From Paenibacillus barcinonensis (lineage in GTDB: Bacteria > Bacillota > Bacilli > Paenibacillales > Paenibacillaceae), in NCBI RefSeq assembly GCF_003217495.1, contig NZ_QJSW01000005.1, positions 62,001 to 126,000 on the forward strand: 64,000 bases of DNA. The letters run 5' to 3'. The notes below the pieces were generated by a model. That model saw only the letters and a list, made by a program, of their open reading frames with translations, did not search any database and was not told the DNA's origin. Below are positions 16,483 to 26,679 of this stretch, in pieces. Position 1 is the stretch's first letter. Each line of letters starts with the position of its first letter. A program made the position numbers and the translations under genes.

Positions 16483-18027
16483 ATGTTCGGTAATTTGGAT
16501 TGGGATGTATTGTTGATTCCTGTCGTGGTTATAGGGGTTATTCTGATTCTGGGGCTGGCCTTCTGGGCAAGATACAAGACGGTTGGACCGGACGAAGCGA
16601 TGATTGTAACAGGTTCATTCCTGGGCAGCAAAAATATATCCGAGGATGACTCCGGGCGCAAAATTAAAATTGTGCGTGGTGGCGGTGCGTTTATTCTGCC
16701 TGTATTCCAGCAGTCTGAATTTATTTCGTTGCTTTCACACAAGCTTGATGTCTCCACACCTGAAGTGTACACAGAGCAGGGTGTTCCCGTTATTGCTGAC
16801 GGGGTGGCGATCATCAAGGTTGGAAGCGCTGTAGAGGACGTTGCAACGGCGGCAGAGCAATTTATAGGCAAGCCGGTGGAATCTCTCAGGGGCGAAGCTC
16901 AGGAAGTGCTGGAGGGCCATTTGCGGGCCATTCTCGGTACGATGACGGTAGAAGAGGTTTATCGGAACCGGGACCGTTTCGCTCAGGAAGTACAGGGCGT
17001 GGCAGCCAGGGATTTGAAAAAGATGGGTCTTCAGATCGTCTCTTTTACAATTAAGGATGTTCGTGACAAGCAAGGATATCTCGATGCGCTTGGTAAGCCA
17101 AGAATCGCGGCCGTAAAGCGTGATGCCGAGATTGCTGAAGCGGAAGCAATGCGTGATGCACGGATTCAGAAGGCAAATGCGGAAGAGCAGGGGCAGAAGG
17201 CCGAGCTGCTTCGTGATACCAACATCGCCGAGGCCGCCAAAGAAAAAGAATTGAAGGTAGCTGCATTTAAACGTGATCAGGATACCGCCAAAGCGGAAGC
17301 CGATCAGGCGTACCACATTCAGGAGGCTCGTGCCAGACAGACGGTTGTTGAAGAGCAGATGAAGGTTGAACTCGTCCGTAAAGAACGCGAGATTGATTTG
17401 CAAGAAAAAGAAATTACCGTTCGTGAGAAGCAATACGACGCTGAAGTGAAGAAAAAAGCGGAAGCGGATCGTTATGCGGTAGAACAGGCTGCGGAAGCGG
17501 ACAAAGCAAAGCGTATGCGTGAAGCTGACGCAGTACAATACTCGATCGAAACCCAAGCCAAGGCAACAGCCGAGCAAAAGCGACTTGAGGGTCAGGCTAT
17601 TGCGGATGCAGAGCGCGCCAAAGGTACAGCGGACGCTGAAGTTATTCGTCTTCGCGGTCTTGCTGAAGCGGAAGCGAAAGAGAAGCTGGCAGAGGCGTTC
17701 CAGAAGTTTGGCGAAGCAGCGGTGCTCGATATCATTGTCAAGATGCTGCCTGAGCTGGCTGGCAAAATTGCTGAGCCGATCGCGTCGATTGATAAGCTGA
17801 CGGTGGTAGATACAGGAAAAGGGGAAGGGGCTGCGCGTGTCAGCAACTATGTAACCGAACTGATGGCCACAGCTCCTGAGATGTTGAAAAGTGTGTCAGG
17901 TATCGACGTGGAACAGCTCATTAAAGGTTTGACCAAAACAAAAACAGCGGTGCAATCAAGTGAACCTGTAAAAGAGACCTTACCTGTTATGGAGAGCCTT
18001 GTGGAAAGAAGCGAAAGTAAAGAGTAA
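16483..18027 (+). CDS. floT: Flotillin (FloT/YuaG-like)
   Basis: This scaffold protein of functional membrane microdomains has 514 residues. It has an N-terminal hydrophobic hairpin/anchor (residues 8-28), an SPFH/band 7 domain (about 30-200, with VIADGVAIIKVGSAVEDVA and YRNRDRFAQEVQG) and a long Ala/Glu/Lys-rich coiled coil (about 210-410) typical of the flotillin domain. The C-terminal 100 residues carry the conserved ERAKGTADAEVIRLRGLAEA region. It is co-transcribed with the NfeD gene. The third gene of the B. subtilis operon (yuaI) is absent; a terminator follows directly. Confidence 0.95.
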   Translation: MFGNLDWDVLLIPVVVIGVILILGLAFWARYKTVGPDEAMIVTGSFLGSKNISEDDSGRKIKIVRGGGAFILPVFQQSEFISLLSHKLDVSTPEVYTEQGVPVIADGVAIIKVGSAVEDVATAAEQFIGKPVESLRGEAQEVLEGHLRAILGTMTVEEVYRNRDRFAQEVQGVAARDLKKMGLQIVSFTIKDVRDKQGYLDALGKPRIAAVKRDAEIAEAEAMRDARIQKANAEEQGQKAELLRDTNIAEAAKEKELKVAAFKRDQDTAKAEADQAYHIQEARARQTVVEEQMKVELVRKEREIDLQEKEITVREKQYDAEVKKKAEADRYAVEQAAEADKAKRMREADAVQYSIETQAKATAEQKRLEGQAIADAERAKGTADAEVIRLRGLAEAEAKEKLAEAFQKFGEAAVLDIIVKMLPELAGKIAEPIASIDKLTVVDTGKGEGAARVSNYVTELMATAPEMLKSVSGIDVEQLIKGLTKTKTAVQSSEPVKETLPVMESLVERSESKE

Positions 18028-18096
18028 GAACTGGCAACGGCAATACAGGGCTTGTCTATTGACCTAAAGGCGATTTTTTGTTACTTTTTAAGCGAG

Positions 18097-18133
18097 ACGT
18101 CCGGCGCGGTTTGCCCGCTCCGGTCGTTTTTTT
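18097..18133 (+). terminator. Terminator after floT
   Basis: ACG-CCGG-GCGG pairs with CCGC-CCGG-CGT around TTTGC, with three single mismatches, and is followed by a run of T. Confidence 0.7.
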
Positions 18134-18191
18134 GTCTGTAACAAGATGTGTGCGGCACATCCAAGATGGTGTGAAAAAAAGAGGTGCAAAA

Positions 18192-19046
18192 ATGAGCAGC
18201 CTGCATGTAAATAAAGCGCTAAATAATAATGTAATTATTGCACAGCATCCCGAGCATGGTGAAGTCGTGGTCATCGGTAAAGGCATCGGCTTTAATCGGA
18301 AGCCGAGTGATGACATTCCGCTGACGGCTGTGGAAAAGATGTTTATTTTGAAAAACCAGCAGGAGCAAGAGCAGTACAAGCAGCTGCTTCCGCAGGTGGA
18401 TGAAGCGCTTATCGAAATTATTAACGAAGTAATTACGTATATTGCAGAGCGTACCGACGTTCCGCTCAATGAACATATTCATATTGCCTTAACAGACCAT
18501 ATCTCGTTTGCCTTGAAACGCAAAGAGCAGGGCATTGTCATTCAAAATCCGTTTCTGTACGAAACAAGGGAGATATATCCCGATGAATATCGTATGGGCG
18601 AGTATGCCATTCGTTTGATTAAAGAAAAAATGGGTGTGGATCTTGGACTGGATGAAATCGGCTTTGTAGCTCTGCATATCTATAGTGCGATGACAAACCA
18701 GAATATTTCCCAGGTAAGGGAGCATTCGCAGTTAATTACGGATCTGGTGAATCTGGTTGCAGATCAGCTGGATTATTCATTTGAAACGCAATCATTGGAT
18801 TATTCGCGTTTGTTAACGCATCTGCGATTTGCTCTTGAGCGTGTACGCCGGGGAGATAAGGTGGAGGAGCTTCACAAGCTGGATTCGCTGTTAAAATTGG
18901 AGTATCCCGAAATGTACTCGCTTGCATGGAAGCTGACCAAAGTGATGGAAAAACGCCTCAAGCTGCCTGTTTATCCGGCAGAAGTTGGCTACTTAACCAT
19001 ACATCTGCAGCGGCTAAACCAGCGGAAAGAGGAAGAAAATAACTGA
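18192..19046 (+). CDS. glcT: Transcription antiterminator GlcT for the glucose PTS
   Basis: This is a 284-residue BglG-family RNA-binding antiterminator. It has the N-terminal RNA-binding domain (1-60; NNNVIIAQHPEHGEVVVIGKG), PRD1 (about 65-170) and PRD2 (about 172-280), with conserved histidines such as HIHIALTDH and FVALHIYSA. These are phosphorylated by the PTS. In the family, it binds an RNA hairpin (RAT) in the ptsG leader when glucose is being imported and prevents formation of a terminator. Both the RAT and the terminator are visible downstream, before ptsG. The ATG at 18192 follows GAGGTG; the longer open frame upstream contains the floT terminator. Confidence 0.93.
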   Translation: MSSLHVNKALNNNVIIAQHPEHGEVVVIGKGIGFNRKPSDDIPLTAVEKMFILKNQQEQEQYKQLLPQVDEALIEIINEVITYIAERTDVPLNEHIHIALTDHISFALKRKEQGIVIQNPFLYETREIYPDEYRMGEYAIRLIKEKMGVDLGLDEIGFVALHIYSAMTNQNISQVREHSQLITDLVNLVADQLDYSFETQSLDYSRLLTHLRFALERVRRGDKVEELHKLDSLLKLEYPEMYSLAWKLTKVMEKRLKLPVYPAEVGYLTIHLQRLNQRKEEENN

Positions 19047-19093
19047 AGTATGTTTTGAAATAACACAGGAATAACGTTTTTTTCTGTAAAGGC

Positions 19094-19122
19094 TTGCAAT
19101 GTGTCCAAAGTGATGCTACAAT
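19094..19122 (+). promoter_or_regulatory. Promoter of ptsG-ptsH-ptsI
   Basis: TTGCAA (19094-19099), 17 bases, TACAAT (19117-19122), with an extended -10 TG one base upstream. It lies 37 bases before the RAT site. Confidence 0.65.
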
Positions 19123-19158
19123 GGTGACCGTAATCAAGCAACTGAATAAACATAAGCG

Positions 19159-19188
19159 ACGTGTTACTGACTCGATCAGGCATGAGTT
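19159..19188 (+). promoter_or_regulatory. RAT: GlcT-binding ribonucleic antiterminator
   Basis: The sequence ACGTGTTACTGACTCGATCA followed by GGCATGAGTT is imperfectly palindromic (ACTGA-CTCGA-TCAG core). It resembles the GlcT target in the B. subtilis ptsG leader. Its 3' end (AGGCATGAG) is also the 5' arm of the terminator that follows, so the two structures exclude each other. Confidence 0.8.
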
Positions 19189-19276
19189 AATTTGAGTGTG
19201 ATTGTTCTACCTTTTTAAGGGTATGCTATACCCTAAGGTTGGCACAATTCACTTTTATTAGTTCATGCCTTTTTTT
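19178..19276 (+). terminator. GlcT-controlled terminator in the ptsG leader
   Basis: AGGCATGA (19178-19185) pairs with TCATGCCT (19263-19270) and is followed by seven T. The loop contains a second palindromic hairpin (GGGTAT-GC-ATACCC and flanks, about 19194-19257). Overlap with the RAT makes this the attenuator of the glucose PTS operon. Confidence 0.8.
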
Positions 19277-19334
19277 GTGTTCCCTTGCTTGCATCACGAC
19301 ATACAGAATTAAACGAAAGGAAGAATACGACGCG

Positions 19335-21389
19335 ATGTTTAAAAAGCTTTTTGGAGTATTGCAAAGAGTAGGTAAAGCTCTCATGCTGCCTGTAGCGATT
19401 CTGCCAGCCGCAGGTCTGCTGCTCGGAATTGGTAACATGCTAGTAAATCCTGATTTCCTGCAATATGCTACTGCGCTCGATACCCCTTGGGTAAATTCGA
19501 TTGCAACCATCATGATGAATGCAGGTCAGATCGTATTTGATAATCTGGCATTGCTGTTTGCGGTCGGTGTAGCCGTCGGACTGGCTGGTGGTGAAGGTGT
19601 TGCAGGACTTGCAGCCATCATTGGTTATCTGGTTATGAACGTAACTCTGGGGACTGCTGTAGGTGTTACACCTGCTATGATTGGCAAGGTGCCGGGTTAT
19701 GCGAGTATTCTGGGAATTCCTACACTAAGCACAGGGGTGTTCGGAGGTATCATTATCGGTATCGCCGCAGCACTGTGTTATAATCGGTTCTTCAAAATTG
19801 AATTGCCGTCTTACCTTGGCTTCTTCGCAGGTAAACGATTTGTTCCAATCATCACATCAGTGGTTTCCCTTTTGCTCGGGTTGCTCATGGTTATCATCTG
19901 GCCACCGATCCAAAATGGATTGAACTCTGTATCTCACTTCATGGTGGATACAAGTCCGACACTGTCGGCATTTATCTTCGGAGTTGTGGAGCGATCGCTT
20001 ATTCCATTCGGCCTTCACCACATTTTCTACTCGCCATTCTGGTTTGAGTTTGGTCAGTACGTGAACAAGGCTGGAGATGTTATTCACGGGGATCAGCAAA
20101 TTTTCTTCAACCAACTGCGTGACGGTGTAACCCTTACAGCAGGAACATTCCAGGTTGGTAAATTCCCGTTCATGATGTTTGGTTTGCCCGCAGCGGCACT
20201 TGCGATGTACCATGAAGCAAGACCAGAACACAAAAAATACGTTGCAGGTATCATGGGCTCAGCAGCGCTGACTTCATTCCTGACAGGTATTACGGAACCC
20301 CTTGAATTCTCATTCCTGTTTGTGGCTCCACTGTTGTTTGCAGTACACTGTATCTTTGCAGGTTTGTCTTTCATGACCATGCAACTGCTTAATGTCAAAA
20401 TCGGGATGACCTTCTCAGGTGGTTTCATTGACTTCCTGATCTTTGGTATCATTCCAAACCGCACGCCATGGTGGGATGTTATTATCGTTGGTTTGATTCT
20501 TGCAGTGATCTACTACTTCGGTTTCCGATTGATCATCCGCAAATTCAATCTCAAAACACCGGGTCGTGAGGATGCCACACCTGAAACGGCACTTGGTGGA
20601 AGCACGGGCTCCACGGACGATCTGCCTCACAATATCCTTGAAGCCTTTGGCGGTAAGGAAAACATTAAACATCTGGATGCATGTATTACTCGTTTGCGGA
20701 TTGAAGTTAACGAAAAATCGAATGTGCAAAAAGACCGTTTGAAGCAATTGGGTGCATCTGGTGTGCTTGAAGTGGGTAATAATGTTCAAGCCATCTTCGG
20801 AACACGTTCCGATACGATCAAATCCCAAATGCAGGATATCATTGCAGGTCGCACACCTGCACCAGCTCCGGCGGCAGAGGTTAAACCAGCTCCTGAAGAG
20901 GAGAAGGCGCAAGGAGAGCAGGGCGAGCGCATTGTACCAGAGGATATCGTTATGCCGGTTAATGGCGAGCTGCTTGATATAACCAAAGTACCTGATCCCG
21001 TCTTTGCTGAGAAGATGACAGGCGACGGGTTCGCTATTTTGCCACATGACGGAACGATTACCTCCCCTGTGTATGGTAAAGTATTTAATGTATTTCCAAG
21101 CAAACATGCCGTAGGCATTATGTCCGATGGCGGTAAGGAAGTGCTTGTACACATAGGTGTCAATACGGTGAAGCTGAAAGGTCAAGGTTTCAACGTGCTT
21201 GTTCAGGAAGGTGATCTGGTATCTGCCGGACAACCGATTATGGAAGTGGATCTGGAGTATGTGAAAGCAAACGCTCCGTCTATCATATCGCCGGTGATTT
21301 TCACCAACCTGCCAGAAGGCTCTACCGTCACGCTGAAGAAGAGTGGCGTGCTCAAAGTTGGCGATCAGCCGATCATTGAGATAAAATAA
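19335..21389 (+). CDS. ptsG: PTS glucose-specific enzyme IICBA
   Basis: This glucose importer and phosphorylating enzyme sits in the cytoplasmic membrane. In 684 residues it carries the IIC transport domain (about 1-400, many membrane segments, ITEPLEFSFLFVAPLLF), IIB (phosphorylated Cys450 in HLDACITRLRIEV), an Ala/Pro/Glu-rich linker (about 500-530) and IIA (about 535-680, active His606 in VLVHIGVNTVKL). The ATG at 19335 begins MFKKLFGVLQRVGKA, as in other EIICBA proteins; the open frame further up includes the leader terminator. It is followed by ptsH and ptsI in one operon under GlcT control. Confidence 0.96.
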   Translation: MFKKLFGVLQRVGKALMLPVAILPAAGLLLGIGNMLVNPDFLQYATALDTPWVNSIATIMMNAGQIVFDNLALLFAVGVAVGLAGGEGVAGLAAIIGYLVMNVTLGTAVGVTPAMIGKVPGYASILGIPTLSTGVFGGIIIGIAAALCYNRFFKIELPSYLGFFAGKRFVPIITSVVSLLLGLLMVIIWPPIQNGLNSVSHFMVDTSPTLSAFIFGVVERSLIPFGLHHIFYSPFWFEFGQYVNKAGDVIHGDQQIFFNQLRDGVTLTAGTFQVGKFPFMMFGLPAAALAMYHEARPEHKKYVAGIMGSAALTSFLTGITEPLEFSFLFVAPLLFAVHCIFAGLSFMTMQLLNVKIGMTFSGGFIDFLIFGIIPNRTPWWDVIIVGLILAVIYYFGFRLIIRKFNLKTPGREDATPETALGGSTGSTDDLPHNILEAFGGKENIKHLDACITRLRIEVNEKSNVQKDRLKQLGASGVLEVGNNVQAIFGTRSDTIKSQMQDIIAGRTPAPAPAAEVKPAPEEEKAQGEQGERIVPEDIVMPVNGELLDITKVPDPVFAEKMTGDGFAILPHDGTITSPVYGKVFNVFPSKHAVGIMSDGGKEVLVHIGVNTVKLKGQGFNVLVQEGDLVSAGQPIMEVDLEYVKANAPSIISPVIFTNLPEGSTVTLKKSGVLKVGDQPIIEIK

Positions 21390-21466
21390 GAACTGTTCCA
21401 ACGATGGCAAGCAAGTGTAAATATATGCAATGCCTAAACCAAACTACTGAAAGCGAGATGATTGTA

Positions 21467-21742
21467 ATGCAACAAACATTCAGAATTACAGACGAAGATG
21501 GTATCCACGCACGTCCGGCAACTGCCCTGGTTAATACAGCAAACAAATTCAAAGGTGCTGAATCCTTTGCAGAAGCGAACGGCAAAAAAGTAACGTTGAA
21601 ATCCATTCTGGGCGTTCTTTCCCTCGGTCTGGAGCAAGGTGACACCATCAGCATTATCGTTGAAGGTGAAGGCGAAGCAGAAGCTCTGCAAGCTTTGACT
21701 GACGTTATGGTGAACGAAGGGTTGGGCGAAATTAATGCTTAA
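21467..21742 (+). CDS. ptsH: Phosphocarrier protein HPr
   Basis: This is the general PTS phosphocarrier and CcpA co-effector. It has 91 residues with His14 in GIHARPAT (phosphorylated by enzyme I) and the regulatory Ser46 in [12 protein letters not shown] (HPr kinase site). The start is taken at the ATG at 21467; an in-frame ATG at 21458 would add three residues, and the ribosome binding site is weak for both. It overlaps the ptsI start by eight bases. Confidence 0.96.
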   Translation: MQQTFRITDEDGIHARPATALVNTANKFKGAESFAEANGKKVTLKSILGVLSLGLEQGDTISIIVEGEGEAEALQALTDVMVNEGLGEINA

Positions 21743-23447
21743 TGTTTCCGGGATCGCGGCTTCGGCGGGTATTGCTATCGCCAAGGCGTTTATCTTGGAG
21801 CATCCTGACTACTCTGTAGAAAAACGCCAAATTAACGACGTTGACGCAGAGATCGCTAAACTCGACTCGGCTCTGGGCAAGTCCCGAGCTGAGCTCGAAG
21901 CGATCAAAGAGCGTACATTACAAGAGCTTGGTGAGAAGAAAGCTGAAATTTTTGCATCACATTTGCTCATTTTGGATGACCCGGAACTGATTGATCCGGT
22001 GAAATCCAAAATCGCTGATGAAATGGTGAATGCGGAATTCGCTCTGAATGAAACGGCTTCCCAGTTCATCTCCATGTTTGAAAACATGAAGAGTGCATAC
22101 CTGCAGGAACGTGCGGCAGATATGCGTGACGTTACGAAGCGTGTGCTGAATCACTTGCTTGGTATCGACTTCATGAGCCCGGCCGAGATTAGTGAAGAAG
22201 TGATTGTGCTTGCGGAGGATTTGACTCCTTCCGATACAGCTCAATTGAACCGCCAGTATGTTAAAGGTTTTGCAACCAACATTGGTGGACGTACTTCTCA
22301 CTCTGCAATCATGGCTCGTTCGCTGGAAATTCCGGCTGTAGTCGGAACGAAGGACATTTTGTCTCAAGCGAAACAAGGCGACCTGATTATCGTTGACGGT
22401 TTGGATGGCCATGTGCTGGTTAACCCTACTGACGATGTTGTTGCTGAATACCGTGCCAAACAGGAACAGTATGATGCACAGCGTGCCGAGTGGAGAAAAC
22501 TGCGTGACGAACCTACGGTTACCGTGGACAACGTACATGTGGAACTGGCGGCTAACATCGGAACGCCGAATGACGTTACAGGTGTTCTGGAGAATGGCGG
22601 CGAGGCAGTTGGCCTTTACCGTACCGAGTTCTTGTACATGGGCAGAGACAAGCTTCCTTCCGAAGACATTCAGTACAATGCTTACAAAGCGGTACTTGAA
22701 AAAATGGAAGGCAAGCCGGTCGTTGTGCGTACACTCGACATCGGTGGGGACAAGGAGCTTCCTTATCTCGATCTGCCAAAAGAAATGAATCCATTCCTCG
22801 GCTTCCGTGCAGTTCGTCTGTGTCTGGACCGCTTGGATATTTTCCGTACCCAATTGCGTGCCTTGCTGCGTGCAAGCGTACATGGAAACCTGCGTGTCAT
22901 GTTCCCGATGATCGCAACACTGGGTGAATTCCGTGAAGCCAAAGCTGTCCTGCTCGAAGAGAAGGAAAAGCTTGTCGCTGAAGGTGTTGCTGTTTCCGAC
23001 AGCATTCAACTCGGTATCATGGTCGAAATTCCATCAACAGCTGTCATGGCGGATCAATTCGCCAAAGAAGTGGACTTTTTCAGTATCGGTACTAACGATC
23101 TGATCCAGTACACCATGGCTGCTGACCGGATGAACGAGCGTGTGTCTTATCTGTACCAGCCTTACAACCCTGCTATTTTGCGTTTGGTTAAAATGGTTAT
23201 TGATGCAGCGCACCGTGAAGGCAAATGGGTTGGCATGTGCGGTGAGATGGCGGGCGACGAAACTGCAATTCCATTGCTGCTTGGTCTTGGACTGGATGAG
23301 TTCAGCATGAGCGCAACCTCCATCCTGCCAGCTCGTAGCCAGATTACCAAGCTGTCCCGTGCGGACATGCAGGAACTGGCAGCCAAAGCGTTGGAAATGC
23401 AAACTGCAGAACAAGTGGTTGAACTCGTTCAAAGTATTCAAGCGTAA
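21735..23447 (+). CDS. ptsI: PTS enzyme I (phosphoenolpyruvate--protein phosphotransferase)
   Basis: The product takes phosphate from PEP to its own histidine and passes it to HPr. The 570-residue protein is of normal length. The active His189 is in [13 protein letters not shown]. The PEP-binding C-terminal domain has [38 protein letters not shown] and GMCGEMAGD. The start codon lies within the end of ptsH (8-base overlap), which indicates translational coupling. Two hairpins follow the stop. Confidence 0.97.
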   Translation: MLNVSGIAASAGIAIAKAFILEHPDYSVEKRQINDVDAEIAKLDSALGKSRAELEAIKERTLQELGEKKAEIFASHLLILDDPELIDPVKSKIADEMVNAEFALNETASQFISMFENMKSAYLQERAADMRDVTKRVLNHLLGIDFMSPAEISEEVIVLAEDLTPSDTAQLNRQYVKGFATNIGGRTSHSAIMARSLEIPAVVGTKDILSQAKQGDLIIVDGLDGHVLVNPTDDVVAEYRAKQEQYDAQRAEWRKLRDEPTVTVDNVHVELAANIGTPNDVTGVLENGGEAVGLYRTEFLYMGRDKLPSEDIQYNAYKAVLEKMEGKPVVVRTLDIGGDKELPYLDLPKEMNPFLGFRAVRLCLDRLDIFRTQLRALLRASVHGNLRVMFPMIATLGEFREAKAVLLEEKEKLVAEGVAVSDSIQLGIMVEIPSTAVMADQFAKEVDFFSIGTNDLIQYTMAADRMNERVSYLYQPYNPAILRLVKMVIDAAHREGKWVGMCGEMAGDETAIPLLLGLGLDEFSMSATSILPARSQITKLSRADMQELAAKALEMQTAEQVVELVQSIQA

Positions 23448-23451
23448 TTTT

Positions 23452-23480
23452 GCCGGAGTTTCCTCCGGATTTGAGGTTTT
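23452..23480 (+). terminator. First, weak terminator after ptsI
   Basis: CCGGAG-TTTCC-CTCCGG is followed by a loose T-rich stretch with G residues. Confidence 0.4.
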
Positions 23481-23520
23481 CTTTTTCCGAATTAAAGGGC
23501 TGCATACATGCAGCAATATC

Positions 23521-23557
23521 GCCGGTGTCCACGATGAAGTGGGTGCCGGCTTTTTTT
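23521..23557 (+). terminator. Main terminator after ptsI
   Basis: GCCGGTGTCCAC ... GTGGGTGCCGGC is followed by TTTTTTT. Confidence 0.85.
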
Positions 23558-23610
23558 GTTTTGGACACATGAAACGGTAGTCGTAATGAACGGTACGGGT
23601 GAGTTCTCGC

Positions 23611-23659
23611 AAAAAATCCCCTTGCGCAGGAGAGGGAATGCCTCATTACGCCAAGGGGA
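23611..23659 (-). terminator. Terminator of the gcv operon
   Basis: Minus strand: CCCCTTG ... CAAGGGG is followed by ATTTTTT, about 50 bases past the gcvPB stop. Confidence 0.65.
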
Positions 23660-23710
23660 TGACATACAAGTCAACCAGCAGTAAGTGAATTAACAGTTAT
23701 AGGTCGTGGC

Positions 23711-25327
23711 TCAACTGCAAGCACAGTTCAATACAGGTTTACGCGCTGCGGTCGTTTCATCCAGTCGAGTGACAGGTGTGCCATAGGGTGCGTTCAGTAC
23801 CAGTTCAGGCGTTTCCTCCGCCTCCTTGGCGATGCGAATCATCGTATCAATGAATCCGTCGAGCGTTTCTTTGCTCTCGGTTTCCGTCGGTTCAAGCATA
23901 ATACATTCCTCCACGTTAAGCGGAAAGTAAATCGTTGGCGGGTGATAACCAAAGTCCAGCAGACGCTTCGCCACATCCAGTGTGCGTACACCGTACTGCT
24001 TCAGTCCGCGACCTGACATTACAAATTCATGCTTGCACACCCCCGGATATGGAACTTCATAGTGGGGGGCGAGCCGTGCCATCATGTAATTGGCATTCAG
24101 CACGGCACATTCGGATACACGTCGCAAGCCCTCTGGTCCATAGGTGCGAATGTAAGCATAAGCACGAACCAGAATGCCGAAGTTGCCATAATAGGCTTTC
24201 ACCCTGCCGATGGATTGATCTCGTTCATTATCCAGTGCGTAAACGCCCTGATCAGTCTGAATGACCATCGGTTTGGGCAGGAACGGAATCAGAAGTTTTT
24301 TCACACCGACAGGACCTGCACCTGGGCCGCCGCCGCCATGCGGGGTGCTCATCGTTTTGTGCAAGTTCAGGTGCACCACATCAAAGCCCATATCCCCTGG
24401 CCGTGTAATACCCATAATGGCATTGGAGTTGGCTCCGTCATAATACAGGAGGCCACCGGCTTCGTGTACAATCGCCGCAATCTCTTGAATGTCCTTCTCA
24501 AACAAGCCGAGTGTATTCGGATTCGTCAGCATCAGAGCAGCGGTGTCCGGGCCAACTGCTGCACGCAGTGCATCCAGATCAACAAGACCGTCTGTACGGG
24601 ATGGGATCGTGACTGTTTCGAATCCAGCCACCGTTGCGCTGGCCGGGTTCGTGCCGTGAGAAGAGTCGGGCACGATGACTTTGCTACGAAGCTCGCCGCG
24701 ACTTTCGTGATAAGCACGAATCATCATCAGCCCGGTCCATTCGCCATGTGCTCCGGCAGCTGGCTGCAGGGTTACAGCATCCATGCCTGTCAGACCGGCA
24801 AGATCCTGCTGCAGTGTATACAGCAATTCCAGCGCACCCTGAAGGCTGGATTCATGCTGGTAAGGATGGATTTTGGCAAATCCGCTATAACGGGCTACAT
24901 CCTCGTTAATCTTCGGATTGTATTTCATCGTACAGGAACCGAGCGGATAGAAGCCGTTATCTACGCCGAAATTGCGGCGGGACAATGCAGTATAGTGGCG
25001 AATGACATCCACCTCAAATACTTCCGGCAGCGCTGCTGCCTCGGAGCGCAGCATTTCCCGGGGAATCAGTGAGTCAGCCTTCTGACGGGGCACATCACAT
25101 TCCGGCAGGGAATACGCTACGCGACCCGGACTGCTTAATTCAAAGATCAAGGTTTGCTCGGGAGCGGCGGATGATGTGGCTTGCAGCTTGGCAGCTGCAG
25201 TTTGCACACCAGTCTCTGGCTGCTGAGTTACAGCCTGATCTGGTTTTGTCGTAGTGGATTGTGTATCTGATTGGCCTTTCGGTGAGGCTCCGGCCACATT
25301 CGCTTTGGTTGTCGTTTCCTGACTCAC
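23711..25327 (-). CDS. gcvPB: Glycine dehydrogenase (decarboxylating) subunit 2
   Basis: This is the PLP-binding half of the split P-protein of the glycine cleavage system. PLP attaches to Lys324 in [18 protein letters not shown]. The protein has 538 residues, about 50 more than the usual 488. The excess is a Thr/Gln/Ala/Ser-rich, low-complexity N-terminal extension (about residues 1-57) before the conserved [10 protein letters not shown]. Translation starts at a GTG that overlaps the gcvPA stop (GTGA), with GGAGGG upstream in gcvPA, so the extension does appear to be translated. The C-terminus ends with two cysteines (CACS). Confidence 0.95.
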   Translation of the reverse strand: MSQETTTKANVAGASPKGQSDTQSTTTKPDQAVTQQPETGVQTAAAKLQATSSAAPEQTLIFELSSPGRVAYSLPECDVPRQKADSLIPREMLRSEAAALPEVFEVDVIRHYTALSRRNFGVDNGFYPLGSCTMKYNPKINEDVARYSGFAKIHPYQHESSLQGALELLYTLQQDLAGLTGMDAVTLQPAAGAHGEWTGLMMIRAYHESRGELRSKVIVPDSSHGTNPASATVAGFETVTIPSRTDGLVDLDALRAAVGPDTAALMLTNPNTLGLFEKDIQEIAAIVHEAGGLLYYDGANSNAIMGITRPGDMGFDVVHLNLHKTMSTPHGGGGPGAGPVGVKKLLIPFLPKPMVIQTDQGVYALDNERDQSIGRVKAYYGNFGILVRAYAYIRTYGPEGLRRVSECAVLNANYMMARLAPHYEVPYPGVCKHEFVMSGRGLKQYGVRTLDVAKRLLDFGYHPPTIYFPLNVEECIMLEPTETESKETLDGFIDTMIRIAKEAEETPELVLNAPYGTPVTRLDETTAARKPVLNCACS

Positions 25328-26679
25328 AGTGATCCCTCCAATACACGTGCGAATTCGTCAATCTCTTCTTTGCTGCGACGTTCGGTGACCGCGATGAGCA
25401 TATGTCCGGCAAGCTCTGGATAGTTTCGACCGAGCTCATAACCACCAATAAAGCCTGCATCCAGCAGCTTCAGCTGGAGGGCATCCAGATCGGTTCCTTC
25501 TGGAAGCTGGATCACAAACTCATTAAACGTCGGAGCTGCGAAAGTCAAGCTTACACCAGGGATCGCTTTTAACCTCTGAAGCGCATAGTGACTCTTCTGT
25601 AAATTCAGATCAGCGACATCCATCATGCCTTGTCTTCCTAGCGTAGACATATAGACGGAAGCACTCAGTGCCAGCAGTGCCTGGTTCGAGCAAATATTGG
25701 ACGTCGCCTTCTCGCGGCGGATATGCTGCTCGCGGGCTTGCAGCGTCAGTACGAAGCCACGCTTGCCGTTGCGGTCGGTCGTCTGACCGACGATGCGACC
25801 GGGAATCCGGCGCATATGAGCCTGAGACACGGCGAAGTATCCGCAAGTGGGTCCGCCAAGCGAAGCGGCGATTCCAAGGGGCTGCGCATCGCCTACAACG
25901 ATGTCGGCACCCAGCTTGCCTGGGGCTTCCAGCAAACCGAGCGACAGCGGGTTGGCGCTCACGACGAGCAGGCCTTTGTGCGCATGCACAAGGTCGGCGG
26001 CAAGTTTTACATTTTCCACAGCACCAAAGAAGTTCGGGCTTTGAATCATGACTGCCGCAGTGTCGTTCGAAATGGCTGCTTGCAGGGCATCCCAGTCGGT
26101 TACACCATCCTTGTAGTCAATCTCGACAATATCAAGGCTTAGCCCATGTGCATATGCTTGCAACACTTGACGGGATTCCGGGTGAACGGTTCTGGATACG
26201 ATAAGTTGTTTGCGGCGTGTGGCTGCTGCAGCCAGATTACCAGCCTCTGCAAAAGCCGTTGCACCATCATACATGCTGGCATTCGCTACGGCCATGCCCG
26301 TCAGCTCACAGATATAGGATTGAAATTCGAAGATTGCTTGCAGCTCCCCCTGGCTGATCTCAGGCTGATAAGGGGTGTATGCTGTATAGAACTCCGAGCG
26401 TGAAATGACGTGGTTGATGACAGAAGGGATGTGATGGTCATAGATGCCTGCGCCGAGAAAGCTGGCGTGTGTCTCGAAGTTGGCATTTTTACCAGCTTGT
26501 TTGGACATGTGACGTGTTAATGCGTATTCGTCCAGCTTGGAGGATACCGGCAGCTCGCCCTGATAACGAATCTCCTGCGGAATGTCTTTGAACAGATCTT
26601 CAATTGTATCCACACCAATCGTGGCGAGCATTGCGCTCTGGTCCTGTTCAGTCATGGGGATATAGCGGTGCTTGCTCAT
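25324..26679 (-). CDS. gcvPA: Glycine dehydrogenase (decarboxylating) subunit 1
   Basis: This is the partner subunit of GcvPB; together they decarboxylate glycine and load the aminomethyl group on the H-protein lipoyl arm. It has 451 residues of normal length, with the N-terminal [33 protein letters not shown], the [20 protein letters not shown] loop and [11 protein letters not shown]. Both ends overlap the neighbouring genes by four bases (gcvT and gcvPB), so the three are translationally coupled. AAGGAG precedes the start. Confidence 0.96.
   Translation of the reverse strand: MSKHRYIPMTEQDQSAMLATIGVDTIEDLFKDIPQEIRYQGELPVSSKLDEYALTRHMSKQAGKNANFETHASFLGAGIYDHHIPSVINHVISRSEFYTAYTPYQPEISQGELQAIFEFQSYICELTGMAVANASMYDGATAFAEAGNLAAAATRRKQLIVSRTVHPESRQVLQAYAHGLSLDIVEIDYKDGVTDWDALQAAISNDTAAVMIQSPNFFGAVENVKLAADLVHAHKGLLVVSANPLSLGLLEAPGKLGADIVVGDAQPLGIAASLGGPTCGYFAVSQAHMRRIPGRIVGQTTDRNGKRGFVLTLQAREQHIRREKATSNICSNQALLALSASVYMSTLGRQGMMDVADLNLQKSHYALQRLKAIPGVSLTFAAPTFNEFVIQLPEGTDLDALQLKLLDAGFIGGYELGRNYPELAGHMLIAVTERRSKEEIDEFARVLEGSL

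Noticed and set aside
16735..17577. Long minus-strand frame opposite floT
   Set aside because: It is the complement of the repetitive Ala/Glu/Lys coiled coil of flotillin; the translation is rich in Leu/Phe/Arg and has no start signal.
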